Positions 1-9,130 of a stretch of DNA of 64,000 bases are shown here, one piece after another. The DNA is from Gallaecimonas sp045291545 (GTDB lineage Bacteria > Pseudomonadota > Gammaproteobacteria > Enterobacterales > Gallaecimonadaceae): the NCBI RefSeq assembly GCF_045291545.1, contig NZ_CP149514.1, positions 2,046,001-2,110,000 of the forward strand. Reading direction: 5' to 3'. Positions within the stretch are counted from its first letter, which is position 1; each line of letters starts with the position of its first letter. Below the pieces are notes generated by a model, which worked only from the letters and a program-made list of their open reading frames with translations, was not told the DNA's origin and did not search any database. The translations under genes and the position numbers were made by a program.

Positions 1-899
1 CGGTGGTCAACGCCGAACAGGCCGAGGCTTACCGCCAGCGTATTCTGGCGCAGCGGCCAGCGGCAACACACTTCCAGCCGCTGATGGTGTTGTACCTGAC
101 GGATAACACTACCCCCGAGATGATCCACGCTGCCAAGGCCAGCGGCCAGGTGGTGGCAGTAAAGTTGTATCCGGCCGGCGCCACCACCAATTCCGACTCC
201 GGTGTTACCGACCTGGGTAAGCTCGATGCGGTATGCAGCGCCCTGAGCGAGTGCAATATGCCGCTATTGGTCCATGGTGAAGTCACCCACAGTGATGTTG
301 ATATTTTTGACCGCGAGAAAGCCTTTTTGGACACTGTGCTGGCACCGCTGGTGGCCCGCCACCCGCAACTTAAAGTGGTGGTAGAGCACATTACCACCCG
401 TGATGCCGCCGAGTTTGTACAAAGCCATGGTGATAACGTCGGTGCCACCATTACCGTCCAGCACCTGGCCTATAACCGTAATCATATGCTGGTCGGTGGT
501 ATCCGCCCGCACCTCTATTGCCTGCCCATATTGAAACGCAACCTGCACCAGCAGGCGCTGCAAGACGCTGTGGTATCCGGTTCACATAAATTTTTCCTCG
601 GCACCGATTCAGCGCCCCATGCCCGCGGCGCCAAAGAAAGTGCCTGTGGCTGCGCCGGCTGTTTCAGTGCTTATGCCGCCATTGAGCTGTATGCAGAAAT
701 TTTTGAGGACTTGGGCGTACTCGACAAACTGGAAGCCTTTGCCAGCTTTCACGGCGCCGACTTCTACGGCCTGCCCCGGAACCCTGACCAGATCACTCTG
801 GAAAAAAACTCCTGGACTGCCCCTCAGACTCTGACCTTTGGCGACGACGTTATCGTACCGCTGCGCGCCGGTGAAACACTGCGCTGGAAACTGGTCTGA
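1..899 (+). CDS. pyrC: Dihydroorotase, C-terminal part (5' end outside window)
   Basis: Third step of pyrimidine synthesis: reversible cyclisation of N-carbamoyl-aspartate to dihydroorotate, cytosolic zinc enzyme. The frame is open at the left edge, so the N-terminus (about 50 residues, including the first HxH metal motif) is missing. Visible class II PyrC signatures are VKLYPAG, whose Lys is the carboxylated metal bridge in the family, LVHGEVT and EHITTRD with His ligands, and FLGTDSAPHA with the catalytic Asp. The C-terminus ends normally at TGA. The GTG at position 3 is an internal codon, not a start. It points toward ggt, 91 bases downstream. Confidence 0.95.
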   Translation, partial: VVNAEQAEAYRQRILAQRPAATHFQPLMVLYLTDNTTPEMIHAAKASGQVVAVKLYPAGATTNSDSGVTDLGKLDAVCSALSECNMPLLVHGEVTHSDVDIFDREKAFLDTVLAPLVARHPQLKVVVEHITTRDAAEFVQSHGDNVGATITVQHLAYNRNHMLVGGIRPHLYCLPILKRNLHQQALQDAVVSGSHKFFLGTDSAPHARGAKESACGCAGCFSAYAAIELYAEIFEDLGVLDKLEAFASFHGADFYGLPRNPDQITLEKNSWTAPQTLTFGDDVIVPLRAGETLRWKLV

Positions 900-990
900 G
901 TCACAGACTGGAGCAAATGCGATCTCCGGCCAATGGCATCACGCCATTGGCCTTGATATAACGGGGGGACTTTCTCTACAGGGACCGATC

Positions 991-2763
991 ATGATCCGTA
1001 TGCGACATTTGCTGTTGAGCCCCCTGCTGGCTCTGATGTTTGCCTCTGTTTTGCCCGTTCGGGCAGCCTCTTTGCCGCCGGTTGAAGCCCGCCATGGCAT
1101 GGTGGTATCGGCCCAGAAACTGGCCTCCGAAGCCGGCGTGAAAATTCTCAAAATGGGTGGTAATGCCGTTGATGCCGCCGTGGCTGTTGGCTATGCCCAG
1201 GCGGTGGTCAACCCCTGCTGTGGCAACATCGGCGGTGGTGGTTTTATGACCCTGCACCTGGCTGACGGTAGCGACCATTTTATCGACTTTCGGGAAATGG
1301 CCCCGGCCGCAGCCAGCGCCAAAATGTATCAGGATAAAAACGGTAACCTGATCCCCCACGCCAGCACTCTTGGCTGGGGCGCCGTAGGCGTGCCCGGCAC
1401 CGTAGCCGGTATGGAAATGGCCCTGAAAAAATACGGCTCCGGTAAGCTGACCCGGGCGCAGATCATGGCCCCGGCCATCAAACTGGCTCGCGACGGCTTT
1501 ATTCTGACCCGCGGCGACACTGACGTTATCGACACCAGCCTCGGCAAAATGCGCGGTGACGCCCAGGCAAAAAAAATCTTTTTGCGCCCGGACGGTTCAC
1601 CACTGCAACCCGGTGACCGACTGGTACAAAAAGCCCTGGCCAAGACCCTTGAAGCCATTGCCAAGCACGGCCCAGATGCCTTTTACAAAGGCCAGTTACC
1701 GAAAACCATCGCCGCGGCGGCCCAGGCCAACGGTGGCTACCTCAGCGCTAAAGACTTTGCCAATTACGTAGCCAAGGAACGTACCCCGGTGCGTTGCAGC
1801 TACCGGGGTTATGACTTTATTTCAGCACCACCGCCCAGCTCCGGCGGTATTACCATGTGCGAGATCCTCAACATTGTTGAGGGTTATGACCTCAAGTCCA
1901 TGGGCTACGGCTCTGCCGATGCGGTGCACTACACCGTTGAAGCCATGCGCCATGCCTATGTTGACCGCAACAGCCTGCTGGGTGACCCGGATTATGTACA
2001 GATCCCCAGAAAGCGCTTGCTCAGCAAAGCCTATGCTGCCGAGATCCGTAAACATATCGACCCGGTCAAAGCGACGCCGTCATCAGCACTAGCCGCCGGT
2101 ACACCGCCCCATGAAAAGCCGCAAACCACCCACTATTCGGTGATTGACCAGGCCGGTAACGCGGTGTCGACCACCTACACCATCAATGGCCGTTTCGGTG
2201 GCGGCGTCATGGCACCCGGTGCCGGTTTCTGGCTGAACGATGAAATGGACGACTTCACCTCGAAAGTGGGCGCCCGCAACATGTTCGGGCTGGTGCAGGG
2301 TAAAGCCAACGCCATTGCCCCGGGTAAACGGCCGCTGTCGTCCATGTCTCCGACCATCGTCACCAAAAACGGCAAAACCTTCATGGTAGTCGGCTCGCCC
2401 GGTGGCTCGCGGATCATCACCATTACCCTCAACACGGTGATGAACGTGATTGATTACGGCATGAATATGCAACAGGCCGTCAATGCCCCGCGTATTCACA
2501 TGCAGTGGCTGCCGGACGCGGTATTTTATGAAACCCGCGGCTTGTCGCCCGATACTCTGAAGATCCTGCGCCAGCGCGGTTACAAGATGGTTGAACAACC
2601 GCCCTGGGGCGCTGCTGAAGCCATCATGGTAGGCCTGCCCGGCATGTTTAAAGGTAAAGATTCAACGGTATCTGACGCATCCGTATCCGGGAAAATTCGC
2701 CCCGGCTTCTACTACGGTGCCAGTGATGCCCGGCGCCCGCAGGGGGCCGCCATTGGCTACTGA
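991..2763 (+). CDS. ggt: Gamma-glutamyltranspeptidase, periplasmic
   Basis: Cleaves gamma-glutamyl bonds of glutathione and transfers or hydrolyses the glutamyl group in the periplasm; made as a precursor that cuts itself into two subunits. 590 residues from the ATG at 991, which has an AGGGA ribosome site about 7 bases upstream and opens a clear signal peptide (LLLSPLLALMFASVLPVRA). The frame stays open upstream to 838 but without signal-sequence character. The self-processing TTHYS motif is at about residues 379-383, its first Thr being the expected nucleophile. PLSSMSPTI and GSPGGSRI match the substrate-binding and oxyanion segments. Length is usual for the family (about 580). A terminator follows 23 bases later. 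Confidence 0.96.
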   Translation: MIRMRHLLLSPLLALMFASVLPVRAASLPPVEARHGMVVSAQKLASEAGVKILKMGGNAVDAAVAVGYAQAVVNPCCGNIGGGGFMTLHLADGSDHFIDFREMAPAAASAKMYQDKNGNLIPHASTLGWGAVGVPGTVAGMEMALKKYGSGKLTRAQIMAPAIKLARDGFILTRGDTDVIDTSLGKMRGDAQAKKIFLRPDGSPLQPGDRLVQKALAKTLEAIAKHGPDAFYKGQLPKTIAAAAQANGGYLSAKDFANYVAKERTPVRCSYRGYDFISAPPPSSGGITMCEILNIVEGYDLKSMGYGSADAVHYTVEAMRHAYVDRNSLLGDPDYVQIPRKRLLSKAYAAEIRKHIDPVKATPSSALAAGTPPHEKPQTTHYSVIDQAGNAVSTTYTINGRFGGGVMAPGAGFWLNDEMDDFTSKVGARNMFGLVQGKANAIAPGKRPLSSMSPTIVTKNGKTFMVVGSPGGSRIITITLNTVMNVIDYGMNMQQAVNAPRIHMQWLPDAVFYETRGLSPDTLKILRQRGYKMVEQPPWGAAEAIMVGLPGMFKGKDSTVSDASVSGKIRPGFYYGASDARRPQGAAIGY

Positions 2764-2785
2764 CAAAAAAGGTTACTGATAAAAC

Positions 2786-2808
2786 GCCCCCCATTCGGGG
2801 GCTTTTTT
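2786..2808 (+). terminator. Rho-independent terminator of ggt
   Basis: GC-only stem (GCCCCC / GGGGGC) with an ATTC loop region, followed by six T on the plus strand, 22 bases after the ggt stop codon. Confidence 0.85.
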
Positions 2809-2891
2809 GTCAGAGCAATACGCCGTCTGTGGCTGGCCGCCAGCACCACGGCTGCGATAAGCTTGGGCCAGATTCAGCCAGACAAGTGATT

Positions 2892-3425
2892 ATGCGCACG
2901 TCCTTAACCATTGTGGTGGGCTCCACCAATCCGGTAAAAATCGCCGCCGCCAAGACAGCCCTGGCGGCGTTTTTCCCCGACAGCAGTATTACCTGTCAGG
3001 GCATCGACGCCCCCTCGGGAGTACCGGACCAACCGATGAGTGATGCCGACACCCGCCAGGGCGCTCTGAACCGGCTGCATTATTGCCAGCAGCACAAGGC
3101 GGCCGATTTTTACGTGGCCATTGAAGGTGGTGTCGATAAACTGGCCGATGGCCCGGCGACCTTTGCTTACGTGGCGATTGCCGATGCCAAGCAACGTTCG
3201 GTTGGCCGCAGCGCCAGCCTGCCGCTGCCAGAGAGTGTCTATCAGGCGCTGGCCGCCGGCGAAGAGCTCGGTGACGTCATGGATCGGCTGTTCGGTACCA
3301 GCAACATCAAGCAGCAATGTGGCGCCATTGGCCTGCTAACCGGCCATCAGGCAACCCGAGAAAGCACCTACATACTGGCGCTAACACTGGCCTTTGCCCC
3401 CTTTCTACACCCAGACCGCTACTGA
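2892..3425 (+). CDS. yjjX: Inosine/xanthosine triphosphatase (YjjX/NTPase family)
   Basis: House-cleaning pyrophosphatase that hydrolyses ITP and XTP, keeping deaminated purines out of nucleic acids. 177 residues, close to the 170 of the E. coli protein. Start taken at the ATG at 2892 (MRTSLTIVVGSTNPVK), where family similarity begins; the frame is open back to 2829. Family landmarks are GSTNPVK near the N-terminus, GIDAPSGVPDQPMSDADTR with the conserved acidic cluster, and AIEGGV. Only four bases separate its stop from the next ATG, so it is co-transcribed with the nucleotidase gene. The two make a nucleotide-pool sanitising pair. Confidence 0.92.
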   Translation: MRTSLTIVVGSTNPVKIAAAKTALAAFFPDSSITCQGIDAPSGVPDQPMSDADTRQGALNRLHYCQQHKAADFYVAIEGGVDKLADGPATFAYVAIADAKQRSVGRSASLPLPESVYQALAAGEELGDVMDRLFGTSNIKQQCGAIGLLTGHQATRESTYILALTLAFAPFLHPDRY

Positions 3426-3429
3426 CCTT

Positions 3430-4128
3430 ATGCCTTACCAATGGATCATCTTTGACGCCGACGAAACCCTGTTCCGCTTCGATGCCTTTCGCGGCCTGCA
3501 AACCCTGTTTGCCGATTTTGGCGTTCACTTTACCGAACAGCATTACCAGGACTACCAAGCCATTAACCAGCCCCTGTGGCAGGCCTACCAGGACGGTCAG
3601 ATCAGTGCACGCGAGCTGCAACACCGCCGTTTTGCCCACTGGGGGGCGCAGCTGGATATCAGCCCCGGCATTCTCAACAGTGCCTTTATTCAAACCATGG
3701 CCGATATTTGCCAGCCACTACCCGGCGCCCATGAGTTACTTAATGCCCTTAAAGGTCGGGTGCAGATGGCTATTATCACCAACGGCTTTACTGAATTGCA
3801 GCAAACACGGCTGGAACGCACCGGCTTGGCGACGCATTTTGATGCTCTGGTGATTTCCGAGCAGGTTGGCGTTGCCAAACCTGACAAGGCTATTTTCGAT
3901 CACGCCCTGGCCGCCATGGGTGAGCCTGAGCGCCAGCGCGTACTGATGGTTGGCGATAATCCGCACGCCGACATTAAAGGTGGCCAAAATGCCGGCCTGC
4001 AAACCTGCTGGCTCAATGCCGACGGCGCGCCCCGCCCAGAGGGGGTAAAACCTGACCATGAAGTGGCCTCACTCAGTCAGTTACAGGCGCTGCTGTTTAG
4101 TCAAGACAAAATCCCCGCCCCCGGCTAG
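3430..4128 (+). CDS. yjjG: HAD-family pyrimidine 5'-nucleotidase YjjG
   Basis: Haloacid-dehalogenase phosphatase; YjjG relatives dephosphorylate (d)UMP, dTMP and non-canonical pyrimidine nucleotides. 232 residues from the ATG at 3430. HAD motif I is FDADET (D9, D11), motif II IITNG, motif III the Lys in VAKPDK, and motif IV GDNPHADI with its acidic pair. A helical C1 cap lies between motifs I and II. The start was chosen because the core begins immediately (MPYQWIIFDADE), although the frame is open to 3394. It is coupled to yjjX upstream (4-base gap), and the GH114 gene begins 31 bases after the stop. Confidence 0.9.
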   Translation: MPYQWIIFDADETLFRFDAFRGLQTLFADFGVHFTEQHYQDYQAINQPLWQAYQDGQISARELQHRRFAHWGAQLDISPGILNSAFIQTMADICQPLPGAHELLNALKGRVQMAIITNGFTELQQTRLERTGLATHFDALVISEQVGVAKPDKAIFDHALAAMGEPERQRVLMVGDNPHADIKGGQNAGLQTCWLNADGAPRPEGVKPDHEVASLSQLQALLFSQDKIPAPG

Positions 4129-4159
4129 GCTTGTTACGGTGGCAGCGGCGGGCATGCAC

Positions 4160-4996
4160 ATGAAGAAAATCGGACTGTTAAGTATATTGCTGTTGGTAGG
4201 CTGTAAAGGCACCGGCAGTGATACCGCCAATAACACCACTGATTTTGGCCCACCGCCGGTAACCGAGGGGCGCTGGCTACGCCCAACACCCGATACCGAC
4301 TGGCAAATTCAGCTCAGCGGCCCCCTTAACAGCCAATACCAGGTGGCGCTCTACGACGTTGATCTGTTTGATACCACAGCGGCTCAGATCCAGCATTTGC
4401 AGGCTTCGGGCCGGCAGGTGATCTGCTACTTTTCGGCCGGCACCTGGGAAAACTGGCGGCCTGATGCGAGCCAGTTCCGCACTGCCGATATTGGCTATGC
4501 ACTGGCTAACTGGCCCAACGAGTACTGGCTGAACATCAACTCACCGGCGGTACTGGCGCTGATGCAAGCGCGGCTGCAACTGGCAGCCGACAAAGGCTGC
4601 GATGGCGTAGACCCGGACAATAGCGACGGTTACAGCCAAAGCAGCGGCTTTAATATTGATGACAGTGACCAGCTGCGCTTTAACCGTACCTTGGCCAACA
4701 GCGCCCACCAACTGGGCCTGTCGGTGGGGCTGAAAAACGATCTCCAGCAGGTAACCGAACTGGTGGATTATGTGGATTTTGCCATTAATGAAAGCTGCTT
4801 CAGCCTAGGCGAATGTGATTTATTAGCGCCCTTTTTGCGCCAACAAAAGCCCGTTTTTAATATCGAATACGCCAGCCAGTACCGAAACGACAGCAATGCC
4901 CGCCAGCGCCTGTGTACTACCGCTCGCCAGGCTGGCATTAAAACCCTTATCTTGCCCCGCCAGCTCAACGACAGCTTTCGTTACAGCTGTCAGTAA
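4160..4996 (+). CDS. GH114-type (TM1410 / alpha-1,4-polygalactosaminidase-like) lipoprotein
   Basis: 278 residues. The N-terminus is a lipoprotein signal with lipobox LVGC (MKKIGLLSILLLVGC), so the mature protein should be anchored in a membrane facing the periplasm or outside. The body is the TIM-barrel family formerly DUF297 (GH114): WQIQLSG opening strand, YDVDLFD, VICYFSAGTWENW, and KGCDGVDPDNSDGY carrying the conserved acidic residues. Characterised relatives cleave alpha-1,4-linked galactosamine polymers; no polysaccharide cluster is visible here, so the substrate is unknown. ATG 4160 is preferred because it opens the signal peptide; ATG 4154 is two codons earlier in frame. It probably belongs to the yjjX-yjjG transcript. 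Confidence 0.85.
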   Translation: MKKIGLLSILLLVGCKGTGSDTANNTTDFGPPPVTEGRWLRPTPDTDWQIQLSGPLNSQYQVALYDVDLFDTTAAQIQHLQASGRQVICYFSAGTWENWRPDASQFRTADIGYALANWPNEYWLNINSPAVLALMQARLQLAADKGCDGVDPDNSDGYSQSSGFNIDDSDQLRFNRTLANSAHQLGLSVGLKNDLQQVTELVDYVDFAINESCFSLGECDLLAPFLRQQKPVFNIEYASQYRNDSNARQRLCTTARQAGIKTLILPRQLNDSFRYSCQ

Positions 4997-5169
4997 AGAC
5001 ATTCTTTAAGAGCGTGCCGAGCCACTCGTCGAAATATCGGATTCGTTTTATATTGTTACTTTTATCATATTTTAAAAATTAACAACATGGATGAAAATTA
5101 GTGACAAAAGACAACTCTATTGGATACTGCAAATCCATAACAATATGAAAAAAGCAATATGCAAATAAC

Positions 5170-6072
5170 TCAGAAAAATATAAGGAAAATCATTCCAATA
5201 TAAAAGCCATACTGAATAAAGTTATAAAGTGGTTTATTGATTCCCTTTAACTTTCTAACCCAATTCCTAATTTTAAAAACATAATGAAACGCTTTATTTA
5301 TAACACCAACTTTATCGCCCTTCATATTTTTAGTGGCAGATGCCGCCATTAGCGTATAGGACAATATTTCATTAAACCAGTCAATAATGACAAATCTCAC
5401 TGGTCTTTTAATATCTAGAAAGAGGATAATTCGGTTTTCATTGGTATTATTCTCCGCATGATGAATATAGGTTTCATCAAAAATAACTGACTCACCATCT
5501 TTCCAGCAATATTTTTGACCATCGACTACTATATTGCACTCTTCTGAGTTTGGCGTAACCAAGCCCAGATGGTAACGCAAAGAGCCAGCGTAAGGATCTC
5601 TATGCTCACCGAGACGAGAGCCCGGTGGTAGCATCGTAAAAACAGCAGCCTTTACACTTGGAATTGTTGATAATAACTCGACCGTTTTTGGACAAAGCTG
5701 CTGAGCAGATTTTAAATTGGTGCCACCATACCATTTCAAATAAAATCGTTTCCAGCCTGTCCTGAAGAAAGAATTAAAACCCAGATCATCAAGATCGTCT
5801 GATGCTTTAATTTGTGCTGCTGCATTAAGAGATAACGCTTCATCACGAATCATCTCCCAGTTTTCATCAATCACTCTTAATTCAGGGAAGTTTTTAACAT
5901 CAACAAAGGGAGTGTTTTTAATACTGGAGAACAAATAGAAAACACAATTTATAGGTGCAAGCAAATTAGCATGATCTGTAATTTTACGGAGCAATTTACC
6001 ATGCTGAACAACGCCGCGATTTTGTACATAAATGCCACATAACACAAAGACAATGAAAACTACTGAGCCCAT
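5170..6072 (-). CDS. lpxO: Lipid A 2-hydroxylase LpxO (Asp/Asn beta-hydroxylase fold)
   Basis: Fe(II)/2-oxoglutarate dioxygenase that adds a 2-hydroxyl to a secondary acyl chain of lipid A at the cytoplasmic membrane. 300 residues, the family length. From memory it matches Salmonella LpxO throughout: FNSFFRTGWKRFYLKWYG, PPGSRLGEHRDPYAGSLRYH with the His/Asp iron ligands, and FDETYIHHAENNT with the second His. Hydrophobic segments at residues 3-14 and at the extreme C-terminus agree with a membrane-attached enzyme. The gene and its flanks are clearly AT-rich compared with neighbours and it is the only minus-strand gene in the first 12 kb, both signs of acquired DNA. Confidence 0.93.
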   Translation of the reverse strand: MGSVVFIVFVLCGIYVQNRGVVQHGKLLRKITDHANLLAPINCVFYLFSSIKNTPFVDVKNFPELRVIDENWEMIRDEALSLNAAAQIKASDDLDDLGFNSFFRTGWKRFYLKWYGGTNLKSAQQLCPKTVELLSTIPSVKAAVFTMLPPGSRLGEHRDPYAGSLRYHLGLVTPNSEECNIVVDGQKYCWKDGESVIFDETYIHHAENNTNENRIILFLDIKRPVRFVIIDWFNEILSYTLMAASATKNMKGDKVGVINKAFHYVFKIRNWVRKLKGINKPLYNFIQYGFYIGMIFLIFF

Positions 6073-6398
6073 TCCCTATCCATAAAAGCATCTATTTATG
6101 ACGCTCTACTATAGCAAATTTATCTTAGAAGCCATCATAAAAGTTGCTGCGTTGTACTCTGCTTTTAAAGCATTCCTGACCATGACCACTGGCAATAACC
6201 GCCCACATGTAGCCAGTTGCAATTAAAATGTTGCATTTGAGTATAAAAACATTTCAGGATATTTCTACAGACCGCTTCAGCCTTTTACTGCAGACGCCAG
6301 AGGTGTATCACAAATAAGCGCAGCTGCATGTGCACTGCGCCAACTTTGAGAATCGCTTCCCCTCTCGGCGATCCTTTCAGTAACAAAAGGATGGATAC
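6073..6398. other. AT-rich intergenic region between lpxO and the M16 protease
   Basis: No coding capacity that I believe. It must hold the divergent promoters of lpxO and the protease, but I could not find a well-spaced -35/-10 pair. At the right end, a 7-bp perfect stem (ATCCTTT 6371-6377 with AAAGGAT 6386-6392) contains the AAGGA ribosome site of the protease gene. Confidence 0.5.
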
Positions 6399-9056
6399 AT
6401 GAAGCAATTGGCAACGCTGGCCGGCACTATCGCGCTGGCCCTGGGTACCATGGGCAGTGCCCAGGCCCATGATCAGGATGTCACCCGCGCCACACTGAAA
6501 AATGGCCTGAGGGTGGTAATTGTTGAAGACAAACTGGCGCCGGTGGTCACCACCCAGGTCAACTACCGCGCCGGTGGTAACGACGTGCCGGCAGGCTTTC
6601 CCGGTACCGCTCACGCTGTAGAACACATGATGTTCCGCGGCAGCCCAGGGCTGAGTAAAGATCAGATCTCGGCCTTGGCCGCCAACATGGGCGGCAATTT
6701 CAATGCCGAAACCCGCGAAGACTCCACCCGTTACTACTTCACCGTGCCCAAGCAGGATCTGGACGTGGCACTGCGTATTCATGCCATTCGCATGCGCTCG
6801 GTGAATATGAAAGCCAAAGAATGGGAAGACGAACGTGGCGCCATTGAGCAGGAAGTATCCCGCGACATGTCCAGCCCGGTATTCAAGGCTCTGACACAAC
6901 TGCGCCAGAACCTCTATAAAGGCACCCCATACGAACATACGCCGCTGGGTACCCGTGACTCCTTTGATAAAACCACCGCCAAGGCGCTGAAGCACTATCA
7001 CGACACCTGGTACACGCCCAACAATGCGGTACTGGTGATTGCCGGTGATGTGAACCCGCAAAAGACCCTCAAAGAGGTGAAGTCACTGTTTGCCTCCATT
7101 CCCAGCAAAGCGGTGCCCAAACAGCCGGCGTTTCACTTCCAGCCGGTCAAAGCCCAGCATGTAGCCATGGATACTGACACACCGTACGGTTTTGAAGTTC
7201 GCGCCTACCGGATGCCGGGCCTGCGTGACGCCGATTACGCCACTGCGCTGGTGATGAGTGAAGCCATGGGTTCCAAACGTGGCGCCCTAGTAGGCATGGG
7301 CATGGATGGTACCGCCCTGGCAGGGGCTTTTAGCACCCAATTCCTGCCGCACGCCGGTATCGGCTATGCCATTGGTATTTTCCCCAAAGGCGGTAATGTC
7401 AGCGCCATTGATAAGCGCATGCAAAGCATTGTTGCCAACGCCGCCAGCAAGGGGATCAACCCAGCCCTGGTAGCGGCCGCCAAACGCAAAGCCATCGCTG
7501 ACCTCGAGTACGCGAAAAACTCAGTGGCTGGCCTTGCCAATGCTTGGTCTGATGCCCTGGTGCAGCAACAGTTAAGCTCGCCGGCCGAGATCCGTGACGC
7601 CATAGCCAAAGTGACACCTGCCGAGGTGAACGCCATGGCCGCGAAAATTTTCTCGCAACCGGCAGTAACCGCCACCCTGACCCCAGCCAGCTCAGGCAAG
7701 GCCGTTGCCAGCAAAGGCTTTGGTGGCGCCGAAAGCTTTGCCTCCAGCCCCAACAGTGCGGTAACGCTGCCCAAATGGGCCCAGGCCTCTTTTGCCAAGC
7801 TGAGCGTGCCGCAATCCACCATTAAACCCGCTGACTTTCACCTGGCTAACGGCCTGCGGGTCATTGTGCAGCCGGAGTCGGTGAGCAATACCGTCTACAT
7901 CTCCGGTAGTATCAACACCAACGAAGATATGCAGGCCAAACCCGGCCAGGAAGGCATTTCCAACGTACTGGACGGCCTGTTCCGCTTTGGCCCTGAAGGC
8001 ACTAACCGCCTGCAATTCCAGGCGGCACTCGACAGCATCGCCGCCCACGAGTCGGCCGGTAGTGACTTCAGCCTGGCCACCCCGGCCAAGCACTTTGATG
8101 AAGGCATGAAGCTGCTGGCCGCCAATGAACTGCACCCGGCCCTGCCGGAGCGCGCCTTCAAGATTGTGCAGCGCCAGACCGCGGGCATGATGGCCGGGCT
8201 GATGCAATCGCCAAGTTTCATCAACAGCCTGCACCTGAAAACCGCGCTGCTGCCCAAAGGTGACCCGGCGCTGCGCCACGCCACGCCGCAAACCGTAATG
8301 GGCCTGAAGTACAGCGACATCAAGCAGTACTACGCCAACACCTTCCGCCCAGACATGACCACCATCGTCGTGGTGGGTAACGTCACGCCAGAAAAAGCCA
8401 AGGCTGTGGTGAGCAAATACTTTGGCCACTGGCAGGCCAAAGGGCCGAAGCCGAATATCGATTACCCGGCCGTGCCCAATAACAAAGCGGCACAATTCAA
8501 CACCCCGAACCGCAGCGCCGTGCAAGACAGTGTCGATATGGCGCAGATGGTACAAGTGACCGACCACGATCCGGCTCGCTACGCCCTGTATTTGGGTAAT
8601 AAAGTGCTCGGTGGTGGTTTCTATGCCTCACGCCTGTACCGTGACCTGCGGGAAAAATACGGCCTGGTCTACACCGTCGGCTCTGGCTTTAACCTGTCGA
8701 AAACCCGTGGCGGCTATTCGGTACGCTTTGGTTGTGACCCGGATAAAGTGGCGCAAGCCAGCGATCTGGTCGTCAGCAACCTCAAACGTATGCAAAAAGA
8801 ACCCGTCACGCCGGTGGAGCTGAAGCAGGCCAAGGGCATTATGCTGCGCCAGATCCCATTGGGTGAGTCCAGCTTTGGTGCCATTGCTCGCCAGTTACTG
8901 GGGCTGTCGCAAGAAGGCAAACCGCTCAATGCCATGCATCAGGCAGCTGAAGCCTACTACCGCCTGAGCGCCAAAGACGTGCAACAAGCCTACGCCAAGT
9001 ACATCCGCCCGGATGACTTTGTAACGGCGGTCAAAGGCCCTGCCCCTAAAGCCTAA
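6399..9056 (+). CDS. Periplasmic M16-family zinc metalloprotease, two-domain
   Basis: 885 residues with a signal peptide ending near AQA-HDQ (residue 23). The first M16 half carries the inverted zinc motif HAVEH (residues 72-76), with the third ligand expected at E150 in GAIEQE. The second half (from about residue 470) has the same fold (FHLANGLRVIV) but no HxxEH, as usual for the inactive half. It also has the RDLREKYGLVYTV segment typical of M16 C-terminal domains. It probably degrades peptides or imported polypeptides in the periplasm. AAAGGA sits upstream of the ATG. It is followed 74 bases later by another exported protease, and no terminator is seen between them. Confidence 0.93.
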   Translation: MKQLATLAGTIALALGTMGSAQAHDQDVTRATLKNGLRVVIVEDKLAPVVTTQVNYRAGGNDVPAGFPGTAHAVEHMMFRGSPGLSKDQISALAANMGGNFNAETREDSTRYYFTVPKQDLDVALRIHAIRMRSVNMKAKEWEDERGAIEQEVSRDMSSPVFKALTQLRQNLYKGTPYEHTPLGTRDSFDKTTAKALKHYHDTWYTPNNAVLVIAGDVNPQKTLKEVKSLFASIPSKAVPKQPAFHFQPVKAQHVAMDTDTPYGFEVRAYRMPGLRDADYATALVMSEAMGSKRGALVGMGMDGTALAGAFSTQFLPHAGIGYAIGIFPKGGNVSAIDKRMQSIVANAASKGINPALVAAAKRKAIADLEYAKNSVAGLANAWSDALVQQQLSSPAEIRDAIAKVTPAEVNAMAAKIFSQPAVTATLTPASSGKAVASKGFGGAESFASSPNSAVTLPKWAQASFAKLSVPQSTIKPADFHLANGLRVIVQPESVSNTVYISGSINTNEDMQAKPGQEGISNVLDGLFRFGPEGTNRLQFQAALDSIAAHESAGSDFSLATPAKHFDEGMKLLAANELHPALPERAFKIVQRQTAGMMAGLMQSPSFINSLHLKTALLPKGDPALRHATPQTVMGLKYSDIKQYYANTFRPDMTTIVVVGNVTPEKAKAVVSKYFGHWQAKGPKPNIDYPAVPNNKAAQFNTPNRSAVQDSVDMAQMVQVTDHDPARYALYLGNKVLGGGFYASRLYRDLREKYGLVYTVGSGFNLSKTRGGYSVRFGCDPDKVAQASDLVVSNLKRMQKEPVTPVELKQAKGIMLRQIPLGESSFGAIARQLLGLSQEGKPLNAMHQAAEAYYRLSAKDVQQAYAKYIRPDDFVTAVKGPAPKA

Positions 9057-9130
9057 GCCGCACTAACACCCTCAATGATTAAGCCGACTGCGCGCGAGCG
9101 TCTGTCGGCTACACCAAAAGGAATGGTTTT

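Noticed and set aside
6391..6402. Three-codon frame (ATG GAT ACA TGA) overlapping the start of the M16 protease
   Set aside because: Its ATG is too close to the ribosome site and such short frames arise by chance.
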